From Gracilariopsis chorda (Eukaryota > Rhodophyta > Florideophyceae > Gracilariales > Gracilariaceae): a stretch of DNA of 64,000 bases. The stretch is taken from positions 1 to 64,000 of the forward strand of contig NBIV01000230.1 of assembly GCA_003194525.1 (NCBI GenBank), written 5' to 3'. The translations under genes were made by a program, and so were the position numbers. The notes under the pieces are model-generated. The model had not been told where the DNA came from, searched no databases, and worked only from the letters and a program-made list of their open reading frames with translations. Position 1 is the first letter of the stretch. Every line of letters begins with the position of its first letter. This document shows, piece by piece, positions 54,892 to 64,000 of the stretch.

Positions 54892-55123
54892 CTCTGAAGT
54901 CCCTGGGTCATGAAAGCCGAAATCCTCAGGAACAAAGCGCGGACGGCTCACCTATACAGTGTGCCAAAACCCCAGGGACTTGTTTTAAAACTGACCTAGT
55001 AGTATTTAAGGGTAGAGATGAAGACCAATGGAGCGCGACAGAGAAGACGCACACCTTGACGCTAGAAGGGCCAAAAAGGGAACCATAGTGTTTACTGAGG
55101 ACTACTGGCCATAATAACGACCA
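54892..55123. other. Spacer between pol and antisense ORFs
   Basis: No ORF supported on either strand. Confidence 0.4.
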
Positions 55124-55609
55124 CTAGGACGACGCAGCCGGTTGAGAAGGGGATCCCGTGCGGGCGCGCTTGCGAGCCGGACTCCGGGCGGAAGAGGACG
55201 AGGCACCACCAGCGGACTCCGTGTCCGAGAGGTTAAGACCAAAGCGGCTATCAAGGTCTGTCGCGACACGCCCGGACAACATCTTAGAGTTATCCTCCAG
55301 GATGGTCGCTAAGGCTTCTTTGACCTCTTGGTTACGCTGAACCAGCCAGTGGTACCGCGAAGCCCGGCGAGCCCAGGATTGGGCGGAACGAAGAGCCTCT
55401 ACGATACCAGTGGGCTCAAAGATACCGATGAACGTGCATACCTTCTTCAGGTCATCGAAGGCCATCGTAATGACGTCTGGAATGACCGGCACTGGAGGCG
55501 GAGGAGGGACCACAGGGGCGGAAACCGTCATGGTAGTAGGAGGTGGGGAAGCCAAGGGACCGATGGACGCCTCTGGGGGCTCTTCCACGGCAACCTCATG
55601 CGCTGGCAC
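55124..55609 (-). CDS. Antisense ORF 2 of the Ty3/gypsy element (161+ aa)
   Basis: The frame is open from a stop near 55699 and has no upstream ATG; the first internal ATG is at 55531. It has a Pro/Val-rich linker (VSAPVVPPPPPVPVIP), a helical domain (MAFDDLKKVCTFIGIFEP, ALRSAQSWARRASRYHWLVQ, EVKEALATILEDNSKML) and an acidic-Ser then basic tail (ARSPARKRARTGS) that looks like an NLS. It lies downstream of the 400-codon antisense ORF, in another frame. It may be a 3' exon of it or a separate protein. No family recognised. Confidence 0.45.
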   Translation of the reverse strand: MPAHEVAVEEPPEASIGPLASPPPTTMTVSAPVVPPPPPVPVIPDVITMAFDDLKKVCTFIGIFEPTGIVEALRSAQSWARRASRYHWLVQRNQEVKEALATILEDNSKMLSGRVATDLDSRFGLNLSDTESAGGASSSSARSPARKRARTGSPSQPAASS

Positions 55610-55829
55610 GAAAGACGGCGCTACCGATGGGGCCGGTACAGGAACTACCGCCTGCTCCCGGACTGGAGGACGAAGACAATCTTCGTGAAACCCAATTGCC
55701 TAAGGATAGTAATCCGGCACGGATTGACGCGGCTCATTCACGGGGACAGCCAGCAATGGTTTGGCCTGGTAGACGTTCCCGTCGTCATTGCCTAAAGGAT
55801 GTCGCGGGATCGGAAAGAAGGTGTCGGTG

Positions 55830-57032
55830 TCAATCGTACCAAAGGAACCCGAGGGTCTGCGCCCAGTAGACCTGAAGAACATAATCCAATAGGGCCTCGG
55901 CCTCTTCACTCTCGTACTTACCCCGGACAATGTTCTGCACCCCCAACTCACGGATGAGCCGGATCAAGGGCGGCGGAAGGGGCACGAGTCGGCCTTCAGT
56001 ACTGAGAAGAACCCGTTCGTTCCAGATACGGCAGTCGGCCTCCCGGAAGTTAGCTTGGACCCCATAGCGGGCGGTATCCAGAAAGGCCATCAAACAGAAC
56101 ATGGCCCATTCGGCAAAAAGAACCTGCCAGGTCAGCCAGAGGAGACGTTTAGTGAAGTCCCCCTGGAGCTGATAGGTGCGATAGGCCACCACGGGCAGAG
56201 TAGGGACCATAAGGAGATTGGAAACATGCCACATGGCAGCCTCAGGTCCAGCGCTAAGTGACGGTAGCATGAGATATAGAGAAGGCCTGCGGGACGGAGG
56301 TATGTAGTGAAATTTCACTTTGTGCCAACAGAAGAAGTACTTAAGGTTGGTTCGAATACGACCATCGGGTTCGATCATATCGTTCCAATAGGTCCGGTTC
56401 GATAGCCAGTACAAGCGGTCGTATGGAGGCCTGAAGCAGACTAACCCCAGGAAGCTATGACCAGAGGGAGGAAAGAGGGCCTTAAGGTCACTATGCATCG
56501 AATACAAGGCCTCCAGAAGCTTGTTTACTCTCCATTGGTAATCAGACTCCTCGCCGCAGCGTACGAAGGGCATATCCGGTAGGACCAGAGCGCGGCAACG
56601 CGCGACCGAACGGGCATCAGCAGGAAGGTGGAGCCAACGGTTGTACCAGGAGTCCTCTTGGGAGTTGTACTTCGCACGGGCATAGTTGGGGATCGCAGCG
56701 AACCGCCGGGCGTCCAAGTATTGATCAGCATACCGCACAAACTCGGCGACCGAACTGGGTAGATGGGTACTCCTCACGGCCATAGGATTCCGACCCAAAG
56801 TGTGGTCGTACTTGTCCCCGGGGTGGACATATGCGCTGCTGGAGACTAGAACCATGTTGGTCGAGTCTACAGTTATTGCCACCCGAGGGATACGCTCAAA
56901 GCCGTCATAGTCCAAGAGGTAGCCATGAGAGCCCTTATATACCCCCGAGGACATGGCGTAGACGCGATCGACAAGCCGGCACAGCGGACACGGCGCCAGA
57001 GAAGACCAACGGTCAGGAATCTGAAAGGCCAA
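55830..57032 (-). CDS. Antisense ORF 1 of the Ty3/gypsy element (400 codons, intact)
   Basis: Open for 400 codons in an element whose gag-pol is full of stops. The first ATG is at 56954 (MSSGVYKGSHGYLLDYDGFE); the frame extends further upstream. Content is rich in aromatic residues and folded-looking: AEFVRYADQYLDARRFAAIP, SWYNRWLHLPADARS, ALFPPSGHSFLGLVCFRPPY, a hydrophobic stretch RLLWLTWQVLFAEWAMFCLM and a C-terminal VLQVYWAQTLGF. A weak CPLC occurs near the N terminus. No match to retroviral-type envelope features or enzymes that I know. Antisense ORFs between integrase and 3' LTR are known in some plant Tat/Ogre-type gypsy elements. The function here is unknown. Confidence 0.6.
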   Translation of the reverse strand: MAFQIPDRWSSLAPCPLCRLVDRVYAMSSGVYKGSHGYLLDYDGFERIPRVAITVDSTNMVLVSSSAYVHPGDKYDHTLGRNPMAVRSTHLPSSVAEFVRYADQYLDARRFAAIPNYARAKYNSQEDSWYNRWLHLPADARSVARCRALVLPDMPFVRCGEESDYQWRVNKLLEALYSMHSDLKALFPPSGHSFLGLVCFRPPYDRLYWLSNRTYWNDMIEPDGRIRTNLKYFFCWHKVKFHYIPPSRRPSLYLMLPSLSAGPEAAMWHVSNLLMVPTLPVVAYRTYQLQGDFTKRLLWLTWQVLFAEWAMFCLMAFLDTARYGVQANFREADCRIWNERVLLSTEGRLVPLPPPLIRLIRELGVQNIVRGKYESEEAEALLDYVLQVYWAQTLGFLWYD

Positions 57033-57481
57033 GGGAATGCACCACGATCTACTGAAGGGGCGGGTATGGTGGATACACCAAGGCGGTATGCGAATAAAAG
57101 AGCGACCGGAAGGACGAGGTAATCTATAGGGAAGTATGGGCGTCCGTGCCAGGGGTCAGTGAAATGCAGGAGCACGAGGAGCGCCTTGCAGTTGAGACTC
57201 ACTAATTAATGAGACCCCCTCGTTGGCGACCAATGGCATGGTAGCGGCCACGTGCCACTTGCCGAAAAAGCGGCCAAATGGACGCAAACCGGTACCGCCG
57301 CCGTACCTGCTGTGGAAGGGCCTACCAGCCATGTCGACCAGGAGGCGAGAGACCTAGTCGGGAGAGAGGACGCGAGAACAACAACCCTATTGGGCGGGAG
57401 GAAAGAACGCCAGCGGAAGAAAAGGATAGCTCACCGACGTGGAAGTTTCTGACGGGACGTCGGATCTTGAGGGGGGAGGTC
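57033..57481. other. Region before the 3' LTR with polypurine tract
   Basis: A - strand frame (57202-56873) begins with a hydrophobic, signal-like segment and could be a shifted N terminus of antisense ORF 1. The purine tract GAGGGGGGAGG is at 57469-57479, directly before the LTR. Confidence 0.55.
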
Positions 57482-58007
57482 TGTAGGAGAATGACCATTG
57501 GGCAGCTACAGTCGTGAGGTAATCATGGGGCTGGGCTGGCAGAGGTCAGAACATTGCTGGCCGAAATATTCCACGTGGCCAAGCTAGGTGCCTGTGCAGG
57601 AGATACGAGGGGACAGTGCGAGTGCCAAGGCACTGTGGCCATAGGTTTTATTATGTAGCTAATTTTATTTAATTTGTTAGGATAGTGTCCGGAGGTCAGA
57701 GCGCCTCGCCAGCCATATAGGCTGGCTCGAGTGCCGCCGATCTCTGAAGTGTAAAGACAAGCACCCTCACCATTTTCTTGCAGCCATATGCAGCCAGTGG
57801 GACTCCAAAGGCCTACAAGCCATCGCTACCATTCTCCAGACCTGTAGGGACTTGAGATAGCGCCCGCTCATTGCGCCTCGCTGCCAGTTGGTGCCCGCGT
57901 CACTAATAGACCGAGTGGGTTCTCTCCCCAGTGGTTGGCTCTCTGCCGCTACTAACCCCTAGTAGAATACTACCCCAGTTGGCCAAAGGACGTAGTATTC
58001 TACTACA
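57482..58007 (+). repeat. Ty3/gypsy 3' LTR (526 bp)
   Basis: Same length and ends as the 5' LTR; followed by CCATT, the partner of CCAGT before the 5' LTR. Confidence 0.9.
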
Positions 58008-58742
58008 CCATTTCTTGCCGGGCAGCATCGCAAAAACAGATTTGGAGCACATCGTTTTGTTCTTAGCATTTTAAAACAGTCTGTTGACCTCCAGCAACGT
58101 TTTAATCGTGCCGCCCAAGCAATCCGCCATCTCTTTCTTATAAAAGAGCTCGATTTAAGTAGCTGACGCTACCTCTGAAACTATGCATCATAACACAGCT
58201 CTTATTCGAACGTACAACTATTTGTTGCGATACCATTGCAAGAGTGAGAACGTCAAGGCGGAAAGCTATGCTTCTTGAAAATGTATCTGTAAGCTGCCCG
58301 TGGATAGATTTCAAGTGTCAGCATATTGGTCGTTTTCCAAATCTTATGAAACCTTTAAGCGAGAAACATACAAGCTCAATTTCACCACTATTTAAAAGAA
58401 AAAATTTGACTATGCACCCAACCTTAGTCAGCAAAAGACTTAATTTTCGGTTAGGCAAAACCTTACTCAGCCGACGTCTCGCAAACTGTGGGCCCCATTA
58501 TGAAACCATGATGCAAGATGGGCCTAACTTTGCAAGAATGTAGGCTACGAAAGGTGTCCTTGTAGCTGAAAGCCCGGCAGAGATAAGAATGATAAACGAA
58601 GAGCACAGAAAAAATGGTACTACAGGGACAAAAAGGAACCAAATAGACTCAACCTGAAGTGCAATACCCTCAGGAAGAGATTTTGGTACTGGGTTGGTTG
58701 GTTGATTTCCTAAATGTTTCGGTAATGTAGTCATTTCAGGAA
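58008..58742. other. Flank between gypsy element and Helitron remnant
   Basis: AT-rich, no supported gene. If the Helitron were complete its helicase should lie here on the - strand; I see no helicase motif. Confidence 0.45.
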
Positions 58743-61700
58743 CTACAAGGAAAAGCGGCCTTCGGCTGCAAGCGGAGCTTCGCGCCACGGCCCAAGGTTT
58801 GCATAATATATCCGCACAAATTTTGGTTTACGCATAAAGTAAAATATGTCAAATTTATGACGCCCATGTACAAAGTCTTCAGCTTCTTGTAGAACAGGAG
58901 TTTTGATGCTTACCGGCATTGGATGGAGATCATGAGCATTTCGGGGCGTGTCGTGTTCATTATGAAGCAGTAATACATCATCAGATATTCTCACACGCAA
59001 GAGTCCAAGAGTCCAACATAGATCACGCTCGACGAATAAATTTTTTTTCGAAAGTCCATTATCATTTTTTTCAGCGTTTGTCTCGTAGTACGTCATGTAG
59101 TTAAAGTCCGTGTACCGGGAGGGTCGTTTGAAATATCTTTCCGGCAGGGAAGATGTCAGACGCCTAGCCAGTTTTACGTTTCGAATCAAAACCTGTCGCT
59201 CTCCACGGAGATGTATGTCAAGTGCATGTACACTTTGATTGGTGCGAACACGCCTGAACTCAAAGAGATTCCATGCAGCTTCAACCGTGCGCACCACTCT
59301 CGCTCTCCTGTACGCCCTGATGTCATTTTGAAGCATGTCGTCTGTGCACTTGATTGACTTTCCGTTCGACTTGATACAACTAAATCCTGTTCGTTGGCAC
59401 TCTTGAAAGCATACTTCATCAAGTATGTGACAGCGTTGACACCTTGAGTTCTTTCAACATTGATGTGAGTCTTGTACTTCATTGTGAGATCTGGATTGTA
59501 GGGAACCACTTTCAAATCTTCTGTCCTTTTTCTTCCGTAGATCATTCGGTTTTTGTACTCATTTATCGTGGTTTCAGCCACAATTTCTTGTCGATCATAC
59601 CCAAATCTGCACCTCCCGTCAGAGGTACGACCATGGCAATATGGAGAGTGTCTGTGCATATTGAATTTCTTCACCAATTTCGGGGATCGTGGTCCTCATT
59701 CGAGTCACCCCGAGGCAGTTTGGCTTTGATCAAAGTGTCAACGATCTCAAGATCTTCAATTACGCCCCCCTTCAACGAAAGAAGGATGTGATGATGTGGA
59801 GTACTTATCTCCTGGAACTGAAGTTTGGCGCCAATTCCAATGCATTTCAAGCCAAAGAGCTCTTCTGAATTATTCTGTAGATCCTCCATGATTGAATTTG
59901 CATACTGGCTGTACACTACTTCAATAAGATGTGGCCTATCATAAAGACGGCTTCTGTTTCCCTGTGGAGAAAATGCCCCGGTGTTTTCGTTGTCCATACT
60001 AAGCCTTTTCATCGCTTCCCGCCATAAGTTCATTGTGAATGTGACGAAAAGAGTCGGGGAACCCAGTTGAACGACCACTGCTTGCACATCCAGTCTTTTT
60101 TGTATCCAATACGCTGGAGAGTTTTTTTGATGACCTGGAAGGAAGACATTAGCGGGAGGACCAAGTTCATCTGTTCTGGTATGGGTTAAAGCGTGCAGCT
60201 CCCGTTCTTCAACCATTCTCATCTGTTCTGTTTCCAAATAACGAAGTCTCAAGTCTTCAATGTTTGTGCTAGTACGAAGCAACCATTGCTGAAGAAGAGT
60301 ACCAGAGTTCAGCAACACATTATCGGTGTACAGTCCTCGCTTAGAGTGTTCTACCGATGTTAGGCTCCTTTCGTCTCGGTTGTTGGCATCCCTTGATGAA
60401 ATATATGTTGCTGCATCCTACAGGGCATGAATCTCACCGTAAGGGTAGAGCAGTGAAAAAGCTCCTTTCTTAGAGTCCATAGAATCAGGCTTCAAACGCT
60501 TGTACTTGACAACACGACGTCGAAGATTTCCGGTTGACATGTGATGGGATTCTCTTCTCCCTAACAGCTGGGCAACTGGGGCTTCCGATCTGAACAGTCC
60601 ACTTGGCTCTACCACGAAAGCTCTTATCGCAATAGTTATGCCTCGGCTGTCTTTTTGTAACGGTCCTGCACCGGAGCTCACCTCTATTCGCGCTTCATGG
60701 GCATCTGGATACTTCCGAACAACTAATCCTTCCTGAATAACGTCTGCAGAGATGTCCAGAGTACACTCGTCCGCGTTTGATCTCCTTCGAACACTTTCGT
60801 CTGGTGTGAACAAATTTCTATATCTCTGTCAGACAATACCTGGTCTTGGTTGCATGAGATCCTATAACTTTGGAACCAAGTATCGAATATTCGGGTTAGA
60901 CACCATTCTTCTCATGAAAGAAGAAGAATAATCCCGTGAATTAAGACTTAGAGGACCTTGCGAGCACAAATATATGTAGCGCACGTCCTGGCCTGGAACA
61001 GAAAGAGACAAATTGCCTTGAAGTCGAAGAAATGATGGACCTCCACCCCGAACGTACTTCATATCCATGACTGTTAGAACGGTTGCAAATAACACATTTA
61101 AGTGTGTTGATAGCTTTTGAAAAGAACGCAAGTGATATATGTCTTCAAGTTGCGAATTGATATGCAATCGTCTGAAAGACACTCCAAGTGATCTGGAGCT
61201 TTTATATCCACAGCATGTTCCTTCGGTCTCTGCACCAAGCATAACTGCGTAACAATATTTGCACATACGAATACGAAGCATCCACCCCGAATATTTGAGA
61301 GGACACCGAGGTGCTCGACTGCAGTTTGTACTGCACGTCCCGCAACACGCTGGAAGTGTGCCAGTCAATGGTTGGTACTCCGGATATGAAGAGCTTGGAA
61401 GTGCGAGGCCTTGACGTATATTTTCTGCCCTTGCATCCCAGACATATTTCGCTCCATATTGAATGCCTTTGCGAGGTCTCCCAGCGAACCGCATAACCCT
61501 CATATCTCGTTCCTGCTGAATTTCGGAGGAATAAGAGCAGTTCAAGTAAATATTTTCAGGGTTATGGGGCTCCATAACATTTTGGGGAAGCTTGGTTCTC
61601 GTTCCTAAGTCCACCTGCGCAAGCTCATCGGTTGTGTCTTGATGATGCACGGGGTGTATATTCTCTCTTGGACGACTGTCGTAGAACGACGATACGGGCG

Positions 61701-61791
61701 TCAGATCATGATAGACGACAGAGGAAACCGATGGGCGATGACGTGGGAGACCGGACGGTGGACAGATGGCAAGAGTGCACCTGACCGGCAC
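58743..61791 (-). pseudogene. Helitron Rep/helicase protein, N-terminal and Rep parts only
   Basis: Five fragments in consecutive order on the - strand. 61791-60862: CKYCYA...CCG zinc-type region and GGGPSFLRLQG. 60813-60418: the segment ending SLLYPYGEIHAL. 60318-59671: the Helitron_like_N domain (VFLPGHQKNSPAY, GSPTLFVTFTMN) with the HUH motif TPHHHILLSL (about 59796). 59677-59186: CHGRTSDGRCRFGYD, VVPYNPDLTMKYKTHINVE and the catalytic-Tyr region YLMKYAFK. 59336-58743: the EAAWNLFEF block. Small frame changes and stops separate them. The helicase half is absent, so this copy cannot move by itself. Confidence 0.85.
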
Positions 61792-62326
61792 GGTGCATCA
61801 GGGGACTGTTGGGACGCGATACACGTATACGACCGGAAGGAAGGGCAGGCGTGCCTGCAAGGCCCTAGAGAGTTTTAACTAACTTTTAGGTAGTGCGTAC
61901 GCAGGCCCGCTATTGGCACATATCTGACGAGGCGCTTCGTCACCGAGGTGCATCTCGGGGCTGGCGGGTCTACGTAGGATGAAAGTACCCCCCGACTCCC
62001 ACTAAAGAGTAAAGGCAGACGTCATCCCACCAAACGGACTACTTTCTTGTTCTAGTTGGCGATACAGACTGCCCACTAGCTTGTACTTCTACTCCGCACG
62101 GTAAACCACGAGCGGTACATGACCGCCAACACTGTATGCGTGCTTCCTGACCACGCCTGACGCAGTTGCCGGTCTGGTTCCGCAGCTCTCGACCGGCGTC
62201 TCCTGACTTCTACCGTTTGGATCACAGAACCCATCTTCCGCACGGGCTTTCTAGGAAATCCTTCTACTGACCACTGAGGCATGTACGACGGATCAGCATC
62301 TTGTGCTAAAGCGTTGCGCTTCCTCA
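61792..62326 (+). repeat. Probable 5' LTR region of a second Ty3/gypsy element
   Basis: A primer-binding site follows at 62329 with a two-base gap after CTCA, so an LTR should end near 62326. Its start cannot be fixed because no second copy is in the window. Confidence 0.4.
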
Positions 62327-62328
62327 CA

Positions 62329-62346
62329 TGGGTCTCCCGACCTAGA
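62329..62346 (+). promoter_or_regulatory. Primer-binding site of the second Ty3/gypsy element
   Basis: TGGGTCTCCCGACCTAGA; shares CTCCCGACCTAGAAG with the site at 49131. Confidence 0.55.
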
Positions 62347-62366
62347 AGACCAATCACGGACCGAAA

Positions 62367-64000
62367 ATGGAATCGAAACTTCCGAAACCACCGAGTCAGA
62401 AAGGTTCGCAGGGCAGAAAAACAGCGCAGCCCCTTACGGAGTGTCATGCAGCTTCGGCGGCAGTATCTGACACCGCTTCGGCCTCAAAGCAAAGCACCAG
62501 GTTGCCCCAGCATTCAACACGTCCGTCCTGGATAACCCCGAGTCGCTCCGTCGCACAGGAAGTGCGGCAGCGTCGTCCTCTAGACTGCAAGGTTTGCCGG
62601 CATCTCAGCTGCCAACCGCAACTACTGGGGCAGCTGCGTTTTCAAGCGATACACAGATCGAGAAGATTGGCTTCGACGACTTTTAGGACCTTATCTGCAC
62701 TCACCTGTCGGTATTCGTTCGCACGGAACTCGAAATAAGGGTCCCAGTAGCGGCTGAAGAGTATCTTGCCGATCGGATGCCCCACATATTAGAGCGACAG
62801 GCCTCTGAGACAACCCGCATGGTTACCAGGGAAGTGATATAACGCCTCCAGCAAAGTGTCGACTGCACAGAAATCCAGCCAAATCGGACAAATCAGCCAT
62901 TATCTGCGGGAAAACATGTCACCCAGACCATCTCAAAGTTTGACACAAACCGTACGGGCACGGCACCGGCCCTAGGGTCCGGTACAGGTATTCCGGATGG
63001 GAATTAAAGAGGAAATTCCCGAAAGATCTATCTACTGGCAATCACCAGTCATCCAGATCCAAACGGAGATCCTCACGATAGTACCTCCGACGAAGGGAGG
63101 TCAGACCACGACAGACGCGGCCGTCGGGATAAACCGTCCTGTTCGGATAGTAGAACCAGCGGCAGGAAGAAAACTTCCCGTCGCAAACGCAGGCCTAACC
63201 GTTCGGACTCAGATACAGACCGAACGGAGACTTCAAAGTCCGAAGAAGACCTTTCGGATTCGGACGAAGGAGCGAGCGAAGAATTGCGAGGTTCGCATCA
63301 CCGTTCGAGCAGGAGGTCGCCTAACCAGCTGAAGCCACTTAACGACTTGTTTCGGGGGGCCATAGGCTACAGGTCATATCGCCTTCTCAAGAAGTGCGCA
63401 CGGTATGATGCCCGGGTGGCCAGGAAGATTGGCCGCTACCACAAGAAGCTGGATGTCCAGCTGAAGGGGCGCCCGTTCTCCGGATCGGATCCCATTGCCG
63501 TACTGGGCTTCTTGCAGCGATTTAAGATCGCATGCGACCACAAAGGAATGACAGAGGGCGCAGCCTTCTGGTACGTCCAGTTTTACTTGACCGGGCCGGC
63601 ACACGGGCTGCAATCCCATATCACGGGAGAAACCAATGCAGTCGACATCCGTAAACAGGAAACGTTGCACAAATAATCAGAGGTGGTGGACTTTTTGAGC
63701 CACGTATGCGACTGAAGAGGTAATCGCGGACGCATACGCCGAGGTGACGACCTATCGCCAGTCCTCAGGTATTTTCGAAACGGAATTCGCCCAGAAACTC
63801 TGGGATAAGGCACTCCGCTGCTGGAACGTGTTCTCAGATCGACGTGTGAAGTACATCTTCGTAGACAACCTGCTGCCCGCCATACGGTCGAAAGTCAGAA
63901 ACCATGTGAAAAATCACCCGCCCATCGGACTGAACGCATTGGCCCGATATGCGGAATCCTACGGCGACACGCACCGTGCGACCAAACGGCAAACAATCCG
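62367..64000 (+). pseudogene. Ty3/gypsy gag of the second element (runs off the window)
   Basis: Starts with MESKLPKPPSQKGSQGRK after the primer site. Several frame changes follow. At 63284-63676 the capsid-like part reads LFRGAIGYRSYRLLKKC, FSGSDPIAVLGFLQRFKIAC and FYLTGPAHGLQSHI, clearly related to the gag at 49252-51009 (FSGKDP...). The last frame (WDKALRCWNVFSDRR, AIRSKVRNHVKNH) matches the capsid end of the first element. Decayed; it continues past base 64000. Confidence 0.65.

Larger units (their letters stand above)
48600..58007 (+). mobile_element. Ty3/gypsy LTR retrotransposon with antisense ORFs
   Basis: 9.4-kb element with two 526-bp LTRs starting TGTAGGAGAATGAC and ending CTACTACA, a primer-binding site two bases after the 5' LTR, a purine tract before the 3' LTR, and gag, protease, RT, RNase H and integrase in gypsy order. 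Gag-pol is decayed. Two long ORFs on the opposite strand fill the space between integrase and the 3' LTR. Confidence 0.9.

Noticed and set aside
1..64000. CRISPR arrays, rRNA or tRNA genes
   Set aside because: No regular spaced repeats and no recognisable rRNA or tRNA sequence seen; the only tandem repeats are those listed.

Overview
This window reads as nuclear DNA of a eukaryote and is mostly a nest of transposable elements between small, intron-poor host genes. Evidence for a eukaryote: TATA boxes, AATAAA signals, GT-AG introns of 65 and 128 bp with CTAAC-type branch points, LTR retrotransposons, a Helitron and Plavaka/KDZ-type transposase. Compact genes among TE clusters fit a multicellular red alga, but that assignment is inference and no marker gene here proves it.

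Region 1 (1-19,447) is host-like. It holds a family of small secreted proteins: a partial copy at 1-248, full copies at 2231 and 9454 on the + strand, and a divergent Cys-containing relative at 18333-19079 on the - strand. Between them lie a 79-aa zinc-binding 4F5/zf-met2-like protein (5929), a 142-aa unknown ORF (6830-7258, -), a secreted alpha/beta-hydrolase with a C-terminal membrane anchor (11335-14444, -, two introns, one frameshift), a coiled-coil protein (14972-15670, -) and a small type I membrane protein (16768-17235).

Region 2 (19,448-30,445) is a head-to-tail tandem of two almost identical, decayed Ty1/copia elements with a 5463-bp period and 210-bp LTRs. A third LTR follows and is split by region 3.

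Region 3 (30,446-46,636) is the most unusual part. It is a 16.2-kb DNA transposon with terminal inverted repeats starting TCGGTGTTCTCG, imperfect 6-bp target duplications and subterminal GCTAG-type repeats. Besides a Plavaka/KDZ-like transposase it carries a set of chromatin or DNA-modification-like genes: a 2OG-Fe(II) oxygenase-like protein, a ParB/sulfiredoxin-like protein, and a beta-class DNA amino-methyltransferase joined to a SET domain. It also has four unrecognised proteins and a tandem pair of about 147-bp nested palindromes lying between the divergent ParB-like and methyltransferase genes. Several genes carry single frameshifts or stops, so this copy is probably recently inactivated.

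Region 4 (46,781-64,000) contains a 0.7-kb dispersed repeat shared with region 1, a complete Ty3/gypsy element (48,600-58,007) with 526-bp LTRs, decayed gag-pol and two antisense ORFs between pol and the 3' LTR, a truncated Helitron Rep (58,743-61,791, -), and the 5' end of a second Ty3/gypsy element running off the window.
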